64,000 nucleotides of DNA from Eunapius fragilis (Eukaryota; Porifera; Demospongiae; Spongillida; Spongillidae). Of this stretch, positions 44,901 to 54,076 are shown piece by piece. A program made the position numbers and the translations under genes. The notes beneath the pieces are model-generated. The model was not told the DNA's origin and did not search any database. It saw only the letters and a list, made by a program, of their open reading frames with translations. Position 1 is the stretch's first letter. Each line of letters begins with the position of its first letter. The stretch spans positions 5,137,490-5,201,489 of the forward strand of contig OY811975.1 in NCBI GenBank assembly GCA_963681505.1, written 5' to 3'.

Positions 44901-47900
44901 GGTATACACACAATTGCACTGTACTAATACATTTAAAGGCTACTCAGTCAGCAAGGGAAATGGACTTTGGATGACATAAAAGAACACACAGCCTCCTCTA
45001 TGCATTGAAATTGACCGCAATTATATTGCCTTCCAGTTCATAGAGAATGTTTCTATTAGTTGTTTATAATTTCTTCATGAGATGAGAGATAGTAACTACA
45101 CAATTTAGAAATAAAACCATTTATATTAGTGGTGTTATTAATTTAGTGGTGTTATTGATTTAGTGGTGTTATTAATTTAGTGGTGATATTCATTATTCTC
45201 ACACCCCCCTCGCTACTGCACACACAGTTGACAAATTTGGAACTACAGTATTAGTAATTTGTACTAAGTACTAGCTTATAAGAACACTCTAATTCATCGT
45301 TTGTGGGTGATAATGACATGTAGTCTAATTGGACCGCAACAATAGCAGACCTGTCTTCCCAGACACGAAGATGGTGTATTAAGATCCCCAAATGGTGTCT
45401 ACTTGTGAAGGTGGAAGTGGGGGTTGCATCTACTGGTGGAGCAGGAAGGGTATACTATGTGGAATGGTCCAAAAGGGAGGGGGGGGGCATGTCCCAACAT
45501 GGAAGTGAGGACCTATGGAAAAGGGGGTGGAGGAGCGAGGGGTCTTGTAGTGGTGTGAACGTCCCAACTTGAAGAGAACTTGATGAAGCTAGCAGGGTGT
45601 CCACTGGTGGAAGTCCAGTGGACACTATTACAGTACAGCTTGCGGAGCTTTTTCAAGCACTGTTATACTCCTGGGTTCATATAGGCAGTAGCTACAGGAA
45701 ATGATTGCAGTCATTAAAAGATTTCTTTTACATACATTACATTTTAGCCACCAAGTATCCTTACTACAAGCACATTTTTTATATGCCATTGATCATGCTC
45801 TAACATACATTTTTGATAGTAGTTTGTTGGTATGTCTAAGATCTCTACGGCAGTGCATCTTCAGAGCACACTTTGTGACTGGATGTCCGGGTCTCGTATT
45901 AGCGAATCAGACAGTTTTAATACCGTTGCCTTTCACATGTAAATGTCTGGTGGGGACCACCAGCAACTGCCTAGATAAACTTCAGGTCTGTAAAGTAAAC
46001 AAGTAAATAAAAACATTCTCTAACGAGAGAGTTGTTGGTATATAGGATTGACCAATGGTGGTGTAAAAAGCACGGAAACAAGAGTGACAGAAATTTTGAT
46101 GGAAAATTGAAATAGGCCCCATTACTCAGGCATGCGCTGTTATTTTGTGAGCGTGCTAAATATAGGCCAATTTCAATTTTCCAGTAAAATTTCTGTCACT
46201 CTTGGTCAATCCTATATACCAACAACTCTCTCGTTAGAGAATGTTTTTATTTACTTGTTTCATAGGTTTTTTTTCACCGTAGTCGATGAAATGTAGGAAG
46301 AGCATATAGAATTTGGACGATTCCCTTTATCTCTTAATGCAATAACAAATAACTTTAATAATAATTATTATTATTATATGAATTGGTTGTGATGATTATT
46401 AATTGTCCTCGCCCGCACCCTCGTTGCCTGCAGGGACGTCCTCCTCCCCGGCCTCCCCACCATGCTGCATTCAGCCAGGGTAGCAGTGGCCATGCAGGCC
46501 AGGGAGGGAGCACAGGCGGCGATGGTACCAGCGGGAGCACAGCTGGTGGTGGTGGCGGCGGGAGTATCGCTGCTTGTTGTGCCGCCAGAGCACCGGCGGG
46601 GGTAGCGCTGGTGGTGCCGGTGGGGGCAGTGCTGCTGGCAGTGGTGGGGGCAGTGCTGCTGGTAGTGGTGGGGGCAGTGCTGCTGGTGGTGGTGGCAGGA
46701 GCGGGGCTTCTGGAGGTGGCTGGGTGAAGGGGAGAGGAGTTGGAGGATGTATGTCATCCTCTTCCTCCTCCGACCTCTCTTGATTAAAAAAAACCAGTTA
46801 GGTCTTCAGCTGCTATCTACATGTATGTGACAGAGACAGAGAGTATGATTTTAAAAATTTTACCTTATTCTTTTTTCAAGCAAGTTTACACGTGAATCCA
46901 CATAGAGTATTATTCAATTCTTACCTCTTTTTGCAAAGTGCACTATAATTCAGGTAAGTGTACGAAGTATTTAAAAAGTAAGGTTCAGAGCCAGCAGTAT
47001 GATACCTATGCCCTACTAAAATATCATTTTCTCCTAATTTCATTGCATTTATTTCACGGATAGTTTTTAGCAATGACCCTGCTTTTGCTCTTCGTACACA
47101 ACCAATGCATGCCTCTGCCCTAATCTTACTTACTGCTGCACGAGCAGATCTAGTAACAACCTTTTGAGCTAGCAATAGATGAGACTTACAAAAGGCATCA
47201 TTTACTTCACTTAGAAGCTCACTATCCCTAAGAATAGCTTTTTCAAGACCACTATTATAGTCCATTAGTGCATGAGATTTGGGTTCATACAAGGAGTAGC
47301 TACAGTGTATATGGGAGAAGGATATGGTTGCAGTTATTCTCATTTCACCTAGATCTCAGCCCTTGCAACAGCAATTATATTCATATACAGTTGCAAACAT
47401 GTACATGGCTAGACAATTAGTTTAAGATAAGGATAAGGAAGCCTTTTTATACATTAGATTAAAACTATAGACAATTGTACACACAGTTGAGTCACCATGC
47501 ATGCTTTACATGTTAAGTGAATGGTTTTGTGCAGATCCCTGCTGTATGTCGGGCCCTACTACCGCGTTTGGTCAGGTAGTAGGGTGACAAACCCGACCAA
47601 ACGCGGTAGTAGGGCCGCCCGACTATGCTGAACAAATGTTACATGCACAGCTTTTTAATGTTAATACAACATGCCATAACATACCTTTGGGTGGTAGTGG
47701 TCGTTCTGTGACCCCTGCGGTACCGCGTCCTCTCGGAAGCACTTTTAGCCAATCGGACAGCAGGGTCATTCCAATACCGACTCCTTTCAGATGCTTTAAT
47801 GGCAGCTGAATTGTCCTCGTATTTCTGCCTTTTAGCAGCGCGGTTTCCCTCGAGGTCCTCTTCATATCGCCGCCTTTTAGCAGCACGGTTCTCCTCGAGG

Positions 47901-50782
47901 TCCTCTTCATATCGCCGCCTTTTAGCAGCACGGTTCTCGTCGAGGTCCTCTTCATATCGCCGCCTTTTAGCCGCACGGTTCTCCTCGAGGTCCTCTTCAT
48001 ATCGCCGCCTTTTAGCAGCACGGATCTCCTCGAGGTCCCATATCGCCGCCTTTTAGCAGATCGCTTATATTCAATATCAGCCTTGTAGCTGTCGCGTACA
48101 GAGGCCTTCATCTTTTCGGGATCGGCCTTGTAGCTGTCGTTACAGAGGCCTTCTTCTTTTCGGGATCGGCCTTGTAGCTGTCGTGTACAGAGGCCTTCTT
48201 CTTTTCGGGATCGGCCTTGTAGCTGTCGCGTACAGAGGCCTTCTTTTCTGGATCGACCTTAATTGTAGCTGTCGCGTACAGAGGCCTTCTTTTTTTCTGG
48301 ATTGGCCTTGTAGTTAGCTTTATTCTCGTCTTTCTTTTGGAGGTATTCTGCTCGTTGCTTAGATCTTTTCTTTTGTTTACGCGAAGGCATTTTTAGAAAA
48401 ACAACTTCACTTGCCAAAGTAACAACTAAACTGCGATAATAGGAACACCAAATAAAGTGCAGGTTAGTGTATTTATACTGCCTAAAATTATTAATAAAAA
48501 TCTATTGCATATCGTTATTAATTTGTACTTGATATATGTGTGCCTATATGATAACGTGCCGGTAAATTTCGAAGCGATTGGTACTATTGCCGTTCTTCAA
48601 AACCGTTCCTAGCTCGAGTTATACCTTCCTAAGAAGAAGAAGAATTAGAAGAAGACGACGACGACGACGACCAAGAATTATTTTAGGACTGGGCACGAGA
48701 AACAGGAAATTGTTTGGTTCTCTATAACCACACCGTTTTATGACACGGAACCAACGTAGAACTGTAGATCGTTGTGCTCTCATTCCATGGCGATAAAGAG
48801 ATAAGCGATCCGTTTCTCCGTTGTCCCTCCAGACGCTAGTGAAGTTTTATTAATGACTTCATCAACCCTCAATCAATCCTATATTGAACCTGCAGCCGCA
48901 GGTTCAGATAAATAAATAATTATTACCAATAATTTTCTGGACTCACTTAGATGTGGCTGTCACGCTCATAGCCTAATTCTTTTTAGGATCAGCCTCGTAG
49001 CTGTTGCGCTCATGGACCTTCTACCTTTCTGGATCAGCCTTAATTGTAGCTCTCTATGGGATTCACTTTATATCTCGAGGGTTTTAGCCTTGTTGATTTC
49101 TTCAAACTGATGACTACTAATAACCAAAGGGGTCTGGTGCATACGTTAAGTGTAGATGTGGCTTATCATATGTCGGTGAATCGGAACCTACGCGAGTAGG
49201 TTCCATATAGGAATCCTGCAGTATCATGAATGTCATTAAAAAAACGTCACTCGCGTCTAGCGGGACAGCCAAGAGTCGGGTCACTTCGCTTTTAGTGGCA
49301 ATCGAGCAATATCCAAAAGGAGAACAGTTCTGCGTTATACATATGTCATAAGACGGTGTACTTTTAGAGAACAAAAATACTCGTCCCCATCGTCCGTACC
49401 CAGTCCCACCTAAAATTTCTCCTTCGTCGTCGTCTTCTTCTTCTTCTTCCTTCCGGAGAGTATAACTCACGACAGGAACGTTTGTAAAGCACGCCATGTG
49501 TACCAATCGCTTCAGGATGTGTCCGCATGTTATCTTCAGGTATCTGTTAGACGCCTAACCGATCAGGCAATTGGCTGAAGCGAGTAGTACCTTATTTGGT
49601 GTTGATCTACAAATAGCACATTACATCAGCTATCACAATGTTCATGACGCACCAGTATAATATAACCAGTGTTATCAAATTCGATGGTTTTACCGTATAA
49701 TCTCATGAGGACAATTCTGATTCCACTCGAGCATATAAATGTGGAAAGATCCAGATGCTGCCAGATCTGTCAAACGTGCGTATGTCAAGCGCGGTACCGA
49801 AAGAACGACCACCCAAAGGTACGTTTATACGGCATCGATAAATGTTGGATCGATAAATTATAAGCATGCATATGGTATATCGCTAAAATGGAAGGAATAG
49901 TTTAGTTACAGCGGTAGAGATACTGCGTCTCTCCGTTTTACAGTAATATGCGCTGTTTGAAATGTGTGTATAACGCCAAAGTTGCTTACGTCAATTTGGT
50001 CATGTATTGTGGTGCATGGTTTATCTGATTATAGCGTGAGATCAGTTTACTTAGGGTGCATTTATTCTTTGTATTATATGGCTTCGTTTTTAACCTTTAT
50101 CAATCCTTTGCTCCTCAATGGAGATAGTCTGGGGACTAGTGTAATATTTGGTACACACCTCAACAGAATTGCATATTCTAATATAAACCTGTCATGATCG
50201 CGCAAGTTGACGTTTATGCTACCTTATTCTATGCGTTTCAAGAACTAAGTACAATACCAAATGCACCAGAAAAATTTAGGAAACAAGTAATAAAAACATT
50301 CTCTTCACGAGAAGGTTGGTGGTATATAGGAATCAAAGGTGAGATGGTGGTGTAAAAAGCAAGGGAACAAGGCTTTTGATTGAAAAGGAAAAATGAAATA
50401 GACCTATATTAGCACATTATGACAACATGCGGCTAATATAGGTCTATTTCATTTTTCCTTTTCAATCAAAAGCCTTGTTCCCTTGCTTTTTACACCACCA
50501 TCTCACCTTTGATTCCTATATACCACCAACCTTCTCGTGAAGAGAATGTTTTTATTACTTGTAGCATAGTAGATGTATGGTCCGGGTACGACATTTTTTG
50601 TTTATCAAACCCTATATATCAAATTAGGTACTACTCACTTTTGTATTTCTCCCAATGGGTCATACATGTTTCTGACCTCTGAAGATAAGATCCTGATATA
50701 TGCATTTTTTATAACTTGTGACCTCTAGGCATTGAAATTGACCACAATTTATTTCACCTTCCTACTTGTCCATACATTCTAT

Positions 50783-50829
<47 letters not shown>

Positions 50830-51003
50830 CACACACGCACACCTACAGACATATTTCGTTACCTCCTTTGTAGCGTTGGAGGAATCACCATCATAACAGC
50901 ATTCACATCTTGGACGCTCTACTTCTGGGTGTCTGACCTTGGAACGTTTATGTACAATACTTGTCTTGATGGAAATGACTGCCCTCTGTATTATGACCTC
51001 TGA
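41919..51003 (+). CDS. Secreted-side Cys-rich, TM2-like membrane protein, four exons with a 7.6-kb intron
   Basis: Exons 41919-41980 (signal peptide MLAELAILAVICCSQSVDG), 42404-42705, 43151-43237 and 50882-51003 join in phase to 190 residues. A Cys-rich ectodomain (MCTNSSDCYP, NCSDQKCVCSDC, CAYQRCW) of about 75 residues precedes hydrophobic spans: VILSIFLSCLGVANFYIGQ, then GLTQLVVTLMCVILITTC, then IITAFTSWTLYFWVSDLG. The G-x-x-x-F-Y-x-G-x-x-x-x-G-x-x-Q-L order and the late W-x-x-D-L fit TM2-domain proteins, which sit in membranes by two or three helices. Known TM2D proteins are linked to Notch and phagocytosis, but this protein is too divergent to assign. The last exon relies on the acceptor GTTGGAG rather than the stronger TTTGTAG nine bases earlier, which would break the frame; an extra exon within the long intron is the alternative. 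The ectodomain exons are solid, the last one moderate. Confidence 0.72.
42150..42172. repeat. Poly-C run in intron 1 of the TM2-like gene
   Basis: About 23 C followed by CTCCCCCGGGCCC. Confidence 0.95.
42738..42835. mobile_element. Decayed fragment of the AAACATTCTCT foldback family
   Basis: ACAAGTAACTAGAAACATTC, then TGATGGTATA and GGTGTAAAAAGCATGGAAAA match in order the left arm of the intact copies at 46003 and 50287, with decay. The right arm is missing. Confidence 0.6.
44136..44326. repeat. 19-bp tandem repeat
   Basis: The unit TAGCCAGTCCTAACACTGG is repeated about ten times with shortened variants (missing ACTGG). Confidence 0.93.
44414..44707 (-). other. Unrecognised ORF, diverged relative of 49117-49506
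   Basis: 97 codons. The core TRVFLFSKSMRCYDMKAMLN, then ISATKREMIRFTIVPPDVSQ and VFLNDFI, aligns with the ORF at 49117-49506 (GRVFLFSKSTPSYDICITQN, IATKSEVTRLLAVPLDASDV, FLMTFMI). Conservation at the protein level with different DNA suggests a real, probably element-borne, coding segment. Both lie in the same intron on the minus strand. No family recognised; the first residues could be an N-terminal exon. Confidence 0.4.
44734..44870. mobile_element. Diverged foldback element fragment
   Basis: CAAATAATAAGGGGAAATGT and the later CTCCCTTATTATTTG form an imperfect palindrome (44734-44822). The segment then ends TTTTTACACCACTATT and GTTTTTATTACTTGT, the right terminus of the family seen intact at 50287-50564. 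Confidence 0.6.
45122..45195. repeat. Short tandem repeat, four units of ~18 bp
   Basis: The unit TTAGTGGTGTTATTAAT is repeated four times with small changes. Confidence 0.9.
45196..46002. other. Intronic spacer
   Basis: No gene recognised. A small hairpin lies at 45597-45626 (GTGTCCACTGG and CCAGTGGACAC). The open frame at 45701-46006 has no support. Confidence 0.35.
46003..46263. mobile_element. Foldback MITE (AAACATTCTCT family)
   Basis: Ends AGTAAATAAAAACATTCTCT and its reverse complement; arms of about 110 bp (GGTGGTGTAAAAAGCACGGA is only in the left arm, so the right arm carries a deletion). The centre is near 46140. Same family as 50287-50564. Confidence 0.88.
46400..46760. repeat. 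G+C-rich imperfect repeat
   Basis: Imperfect 21-24-bp units with GTGCTGCTGGTAGTGGTGGG at 46600-46700, within a G+C-rich block. Frames on both strands are open (Gly/Ser/Val-rich or His/Gln/Pro-rich) as a consequence of composition. On the minus strand it follows the relic gene at 46921-48390 and might be its decayed downstream part. Confidence 0.7.
46921..48390 (-). pseudogene. Relic of an element-borne protein with 15-residue KKASVRDSYKADPE-type repeats
   Basis: It starts at ATG 48390: MPSRKQKKRSKQRAEYLQKK, a basic N-terminus. Two sets of 45-bp units follow: at 48100-48300 units coding KKKASVRDSYKADPE, and at 47820-48050 units coding RAAKRRRYEEDLEEN. Small indels (a 4-bp insertion near 48262 giving a stop, others after) break the frame. 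A donor-like AAAG-GTATGTT at ~47683 and an acceptor CTAG at ~47348 lead to a second piece (46921-47343) with YSLYEPKSHALMDYN, SKIRAEACIGCVRRAKAGS and GHRYHTAGSEPYFLNTSY. I recall this combination from N-terminal parts of large repeat-borne proteins in sponges and cnidarians that also carry OTU and helicase domains. It is directly preceded by the 480-bp dispersed repeat (48428-48905), its likely leader. Confidence 0.65.
47551..47617. repeat. Short perfect inverted repeat
   Basis: GCCCTACTACCGCGTTTGGT is followed 25 bases later by its reverse complement ACCAAACGCGGTAGTAGGGC. It lies in the putative intron of the relic gene and would form a strong 21-bp hairpin. Confidence 0.93.
48428..48905. 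repeat. Dispersed ~480-bp repeat ending in a hairpin (copy 2)
   Basis: Second copy of the repeat at 5806-6283, same landmarks, ending GAACCTGCAGCCGCAGGTTC and AGAT. It sits just upstream (minus strand) of the relic protein start at 48390. In both copies the sequence across the hairpin, read on the minus strand, starts TC after an A. Confidence 0.8.
49117..49506 (-). other. Unrecognised ORF, relative of 44414-44707
   Basis: 129 codons from ATG 49497. An acidic tract (EEEEEDDDEGE) precedes GRVFLFSKSTPSYDICITQN and the shared block described for 44414-44707. No membrane span, signal peptide or known motif. A fragment of a repeat family is likely, given two copies in one intron. Confidence 0.4.
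49507..50286. other. Intronic spacer
   Basis: No gene recognised; open frames at 49669-49863 and 49964-50197 are unsupported. Confidence 0.35.
50287..50564. mobile_element. Intact foldback MITE, almost perfect palindrome
   Basis: Ends ACAAGTAATAAAAACATTCT and its exact complement. Arms of about 128 bp are virtually identical through GGTGGTATATAGGAATCAAA and GGTGTAAAAAGCAAGGGAAC, around a ~20-base centre near 50425. The near-perfect arms mean a recent copy. It encodes no protein. Confidence 0.92.
50784..50830. repeat. (CA)n microsatellite
   Basis: About 46 bases of CA repeats, 50 bases before the proposed last exon of the TM2-like gene. Confidence 0.96.
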
Positions 51004-51467
51004 CCCTTTATGTTGGTTATTTAGCCATTATGACAGCTCTAATATGATTGGCAATACAAGTGCACATTATCAAAATTCTTTGGATGTAGAATAAGGAATA
51101 ACCAATTAACACTCTTCACCAGTCTCTTTTCGGTGAACAGAAGCTGGCGGCATGTTGATGAGATCAATGCTCAGCTGTTGCATTAGCAGAGCTGAAAAAT
51201 ATTTTTAAACTGATTTAATATATAAGCCTTCTGTAGTGAAATAGCGAGCGTCCTGTTTTAATCGGGCCTGGGTTCGGTACGAGGCGAATTCCGATCCCCA
51301 AAGAAATGTTACTTAAGCTTTTTTTTTACGTACGCAAGTAGTTCCGCACTATTATTGTAGCCAATGCAATACAAATGTCCAAATCGAGTCTGTGCTTATA
51401 CATAATTTTGACACAAAATGGGGTGCTTCGCGTTCCAGGGTTAATGACTTGGACACACAAAAATAAT
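51004..51467. other. Intergenic region between converging genes
   Basis: Holds the 3' ends of the TM2-like gene (plus) and the pyroglutamyl-peptidase gene (minus). No gene is seen; the ORF at 51375-51704 is antisense to the peptidase. Confidence 0.4.
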
Positions 51468-52058
51468 TCACCTTGCTTGTACCTCTTCAATCAAGATCTC
51501 TATAATACGCTTGCAGGCGACAGACAACTGCTCGAGACTATACGGAGCGTCAAGCGGAGGCACGTGCACAAACAGGACGGGGGCTCTCCCCTGGTACAGC
51601 GAAGTGTAGTAGATGAAATCGCACAGGTAACGTCCAGCATCCTCGGACACAGCCAGGTCGACCCCAGTTCCGGCTTCACAGTATTTGATACAGATGGCGT
51701 CTAGATTGAAGCGGGTCTTGATGCAGGTAGGCCCGCCCACCACGCAGGTGTTGTGGGGCGGTGTCTGCCCGTTGACGTCAAGATGTTGGTACTCTCGGTT
51801 CTTCCCGCTGCTTTCCAGCGTTATAGCATCGTACCCGCTGACGCCGAAGTGGACGCAGAGAATGGGCCGTAGCTCGTCGTACAGCCGGGGAACGAGGGAA
51901 GAGGTGGCCGAATAAACGACCGGAATCTCTCTGACCTCCAAGTTGATCAGCGGGTCCGACCACAGCTGTTTGATCTGCTTGACGATCTCCCAACTGGCGT
52001 TGACTGGATGGTTTAGAAATGGTCCGAAACCGGTAAGTAGAACTGTCTGTTCCATCAC
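51468..52058 (-). CDS. PGPEP1: Pyroglutamyl-peptidase I, single exon
   Basis: 196 residues, MMEQTVLLTGFGPFLNHPVN to the C-terminus, close to the family's usual 200-215. This cytosolic cysteine peptidase (family C15) removes N-terminal pyroglutamate from peptides. Seen: the N-terminal LLTGFGPF signature, HFGVSGYDAITLESSGKN with catalytic Glu82, DAGRYLCDFIYYTSL with catalytic Cys146, and VLFVHVPP with His165, so the Glu-Cys-His triad is complete. The second codon is also Met, so the start could be at either. The gene is uninterrupted and starts 154 bases from the oppositely oriented kinesin gene, suggesting a bidirectional promoter. A functional gene is very likely. Confidence 0.96.
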   Translation of the reverse strand: MMEQTVLLTGFGPFLNHPVNASWEIVKQIKQLWSDPLINLEVREIPVVYSATSSLVPRLYDELRPILCVHFGVSGYDAITLESSGKNREYQHLDVNGQTPPHNTCVVGGPTCIKTRFNLDAICIKYCEAGTGVDLAVSEDAGRYLCDFIYYTSLYQGRAPVLFVHVPPLDAPYSLEQLSVACKRIIEILIEEVQAR

Positions 52059-52212
52059 GGTTTATACTGTTCTCTTGTTATTGTGTAGGCATAAATTAAC
52101 GACAGTCACGTAACCAGTCCCTGACGTAACTTTTAATTAATGTCACGTGACATGTAACCAATGAAGTTTCAGCGTCCCAAATTTGAATTGTTGAACTGAC
52201 AGCCATCGGGAA
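52059..52212. promoter_or_regulatory. Short bidirectional promoter region (PGPEP1 / KIFC1)
   Basis: 154 bases between the two divergent start codons must hold both core promoters and 5' UTRs. Two CACGT-type boxes (CAGTCACGTAACC and GTCACGTGACATG) with an E-box-like CACGTG and a CCAAT box on the plus strand (AACCAATGAAG) are visible. No TATA box is obvious. Confidence 0.55.
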
Positions 52213-52888
52213 ATGGAACCGGCTCCTACTGTATCCGTAAGTATCAGTGAGATGCCTTAGGCACGATCCAAATGCCCCTGGTGCCCGCAGAGGCTGCCCT
52301 TGTCCGACAAGAACAACGGAACCTCTGTAAAGACGTCTCGCTTGCTTCAGCCGAAGGCGATCGTGAAGCGGCCACATGACGTCGTGGACGATTCCATCGA
52401 CAAAGAGGTAGCACCCCGCTTAAAACCACAGTGACACGCTAAAGCTATGTATAATCTTCCTGCCAGAACGACACCCAAGTCAAGAAGGCTAAGTTGTCAC
52501 CTCCAGCCGACACGTCATCTTCGTCCCTCGCCTCCACCATTACTTCAGTCAAGCCCAAGCCCGCCTCTACGGCCAAGGCTGCAAACATCAAATCCGCCGC
52601 GCCCGTTGCCGCCAAATCCTCCAAGCCACAGCTGAAGCCAGTCGTCGCTCCCATCACGAGGCCAGCCGTGCGAGGCGCTGCAGATGCGCAAAAGAAGGGG
52701 TTAGTAGCCCCGGGAAAGAACGCAAAGAAGGACCCGTCGGAAGAGAGAGCGCAGGTACGTGTGGGTACCAGCACTACTGCGTGTACCCGTTTAAATGATC
52801 GCTCTCTGTTCTCGTGTGTTTCCCCAAGGCACAAATTGCGCAACGTTGCAGTGACCTTTCACGCGAGCATCAAACGTAAGGGTGCTTG

Positions 52889-52940
<52 letters not shown>

Positions 52941-53872
52941 CGCGTGCGTGTGTGTATGTGCGTGTGTATGTGCTTGTGTATGTGCGTGTGTGGGTGTGTG
53001 GGCTTGTGCGTGTGTCTATGCACCTGATATGCCACTGTTGCTTGTAGTGTGGTGAAGAACCTCGAGGAAGCATGGGGTAAAGAGCTGTCATCGTACAGGC
53101 AGAGGTGCAGTGACCTCACCTGCGAAGCAGAGACACTCAAGTTCTCTGCAGTCCACCATCAAAAGTGAGATGTTTTACTAGAGAGAGGGGAGGGTATGTG
53201 TATGCAGGTAAGGTGTGAGGGGGGTACTATCAGGTAAAGCAAATTAAGCTTCCAAATGAAGTGATTATTTTTCCTGATTGGGAAGGTGGTATGGTGGTGG
53301 GAGGGTGAATGTGTGGGATAGGAGGTGTGTGTATGTGTGTGCCACAATCAATAGCATGAAGGGAGGCAAATATGATATGAGTTTCACTAAGCATAAATAG
53401 TTCATACTCCCACTGTATCAAATTTAGACAATGCCAACCCTTTCTGAAAAAGATCTCCTAAATCGAAGTGTGTGTGTGCATGTGTGTGTGTGTGTGTGTG
53501 TGTGTATTATGATTGCACACCACCAACAGAGTGATCAAGAGCCTTGAGGAGGCCAAGGTCGCTGCCACACTGAGGATATCCAACCTCGAAGAAGACTTGG
53601 CCTGTGCCAGGTCCAAGGTGGGGGAGCTGGTGCAAGAGTTGGAGGCACTCAAGATGGCTCATGCCACCTTGAAGACGTGAGTACCCCACCTTGTGTGTGC
53701 ACGCCTTCATCACACCTTCACCAACATCTCCATCATCTCCCTCACAGGGTGAACGATCAGACACGTGATGAGCTTACGAAATCACGAAATGAGGTGGCTG
53801 GACTGAAGGCAGTTGTCTCACAGATGGCCGATGCCACAGCTCAACTACAGAGTGAGCTGCAAGCCACAAGGG

Positions 53873-53910
<38 letters not shown>

Positions 53911-53959
53911 TGTATGTGTGTGTGTGTGTGTGTGTGTGCATGTGTGTGTGTGTGTGTTG

Positions 53960-53998
<39 letters not shown>

Positions 53999-54045
53999 CT
54001 GGTAAGACTAGGGCTGTTCTTTGATGTGAATGTATTTTGGTGTGT

Positions 54046-54076
<31 letters not shown>

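Noticed and set aside
46374-46757. Gly-rich or His/Gln/Pro-rich secreted protein
   Set aside because: Open on both strands because of G+C-rich imperfect repeats; no start context or similarity.
47799-48056. Plus-strand RSSSYRRLLAARFS repeat protein
   Set aside because: Antisense of the 45-bp repeat units of the minus-strand relic, which gives the more plausible RYEEDLEENRAAKR reading.
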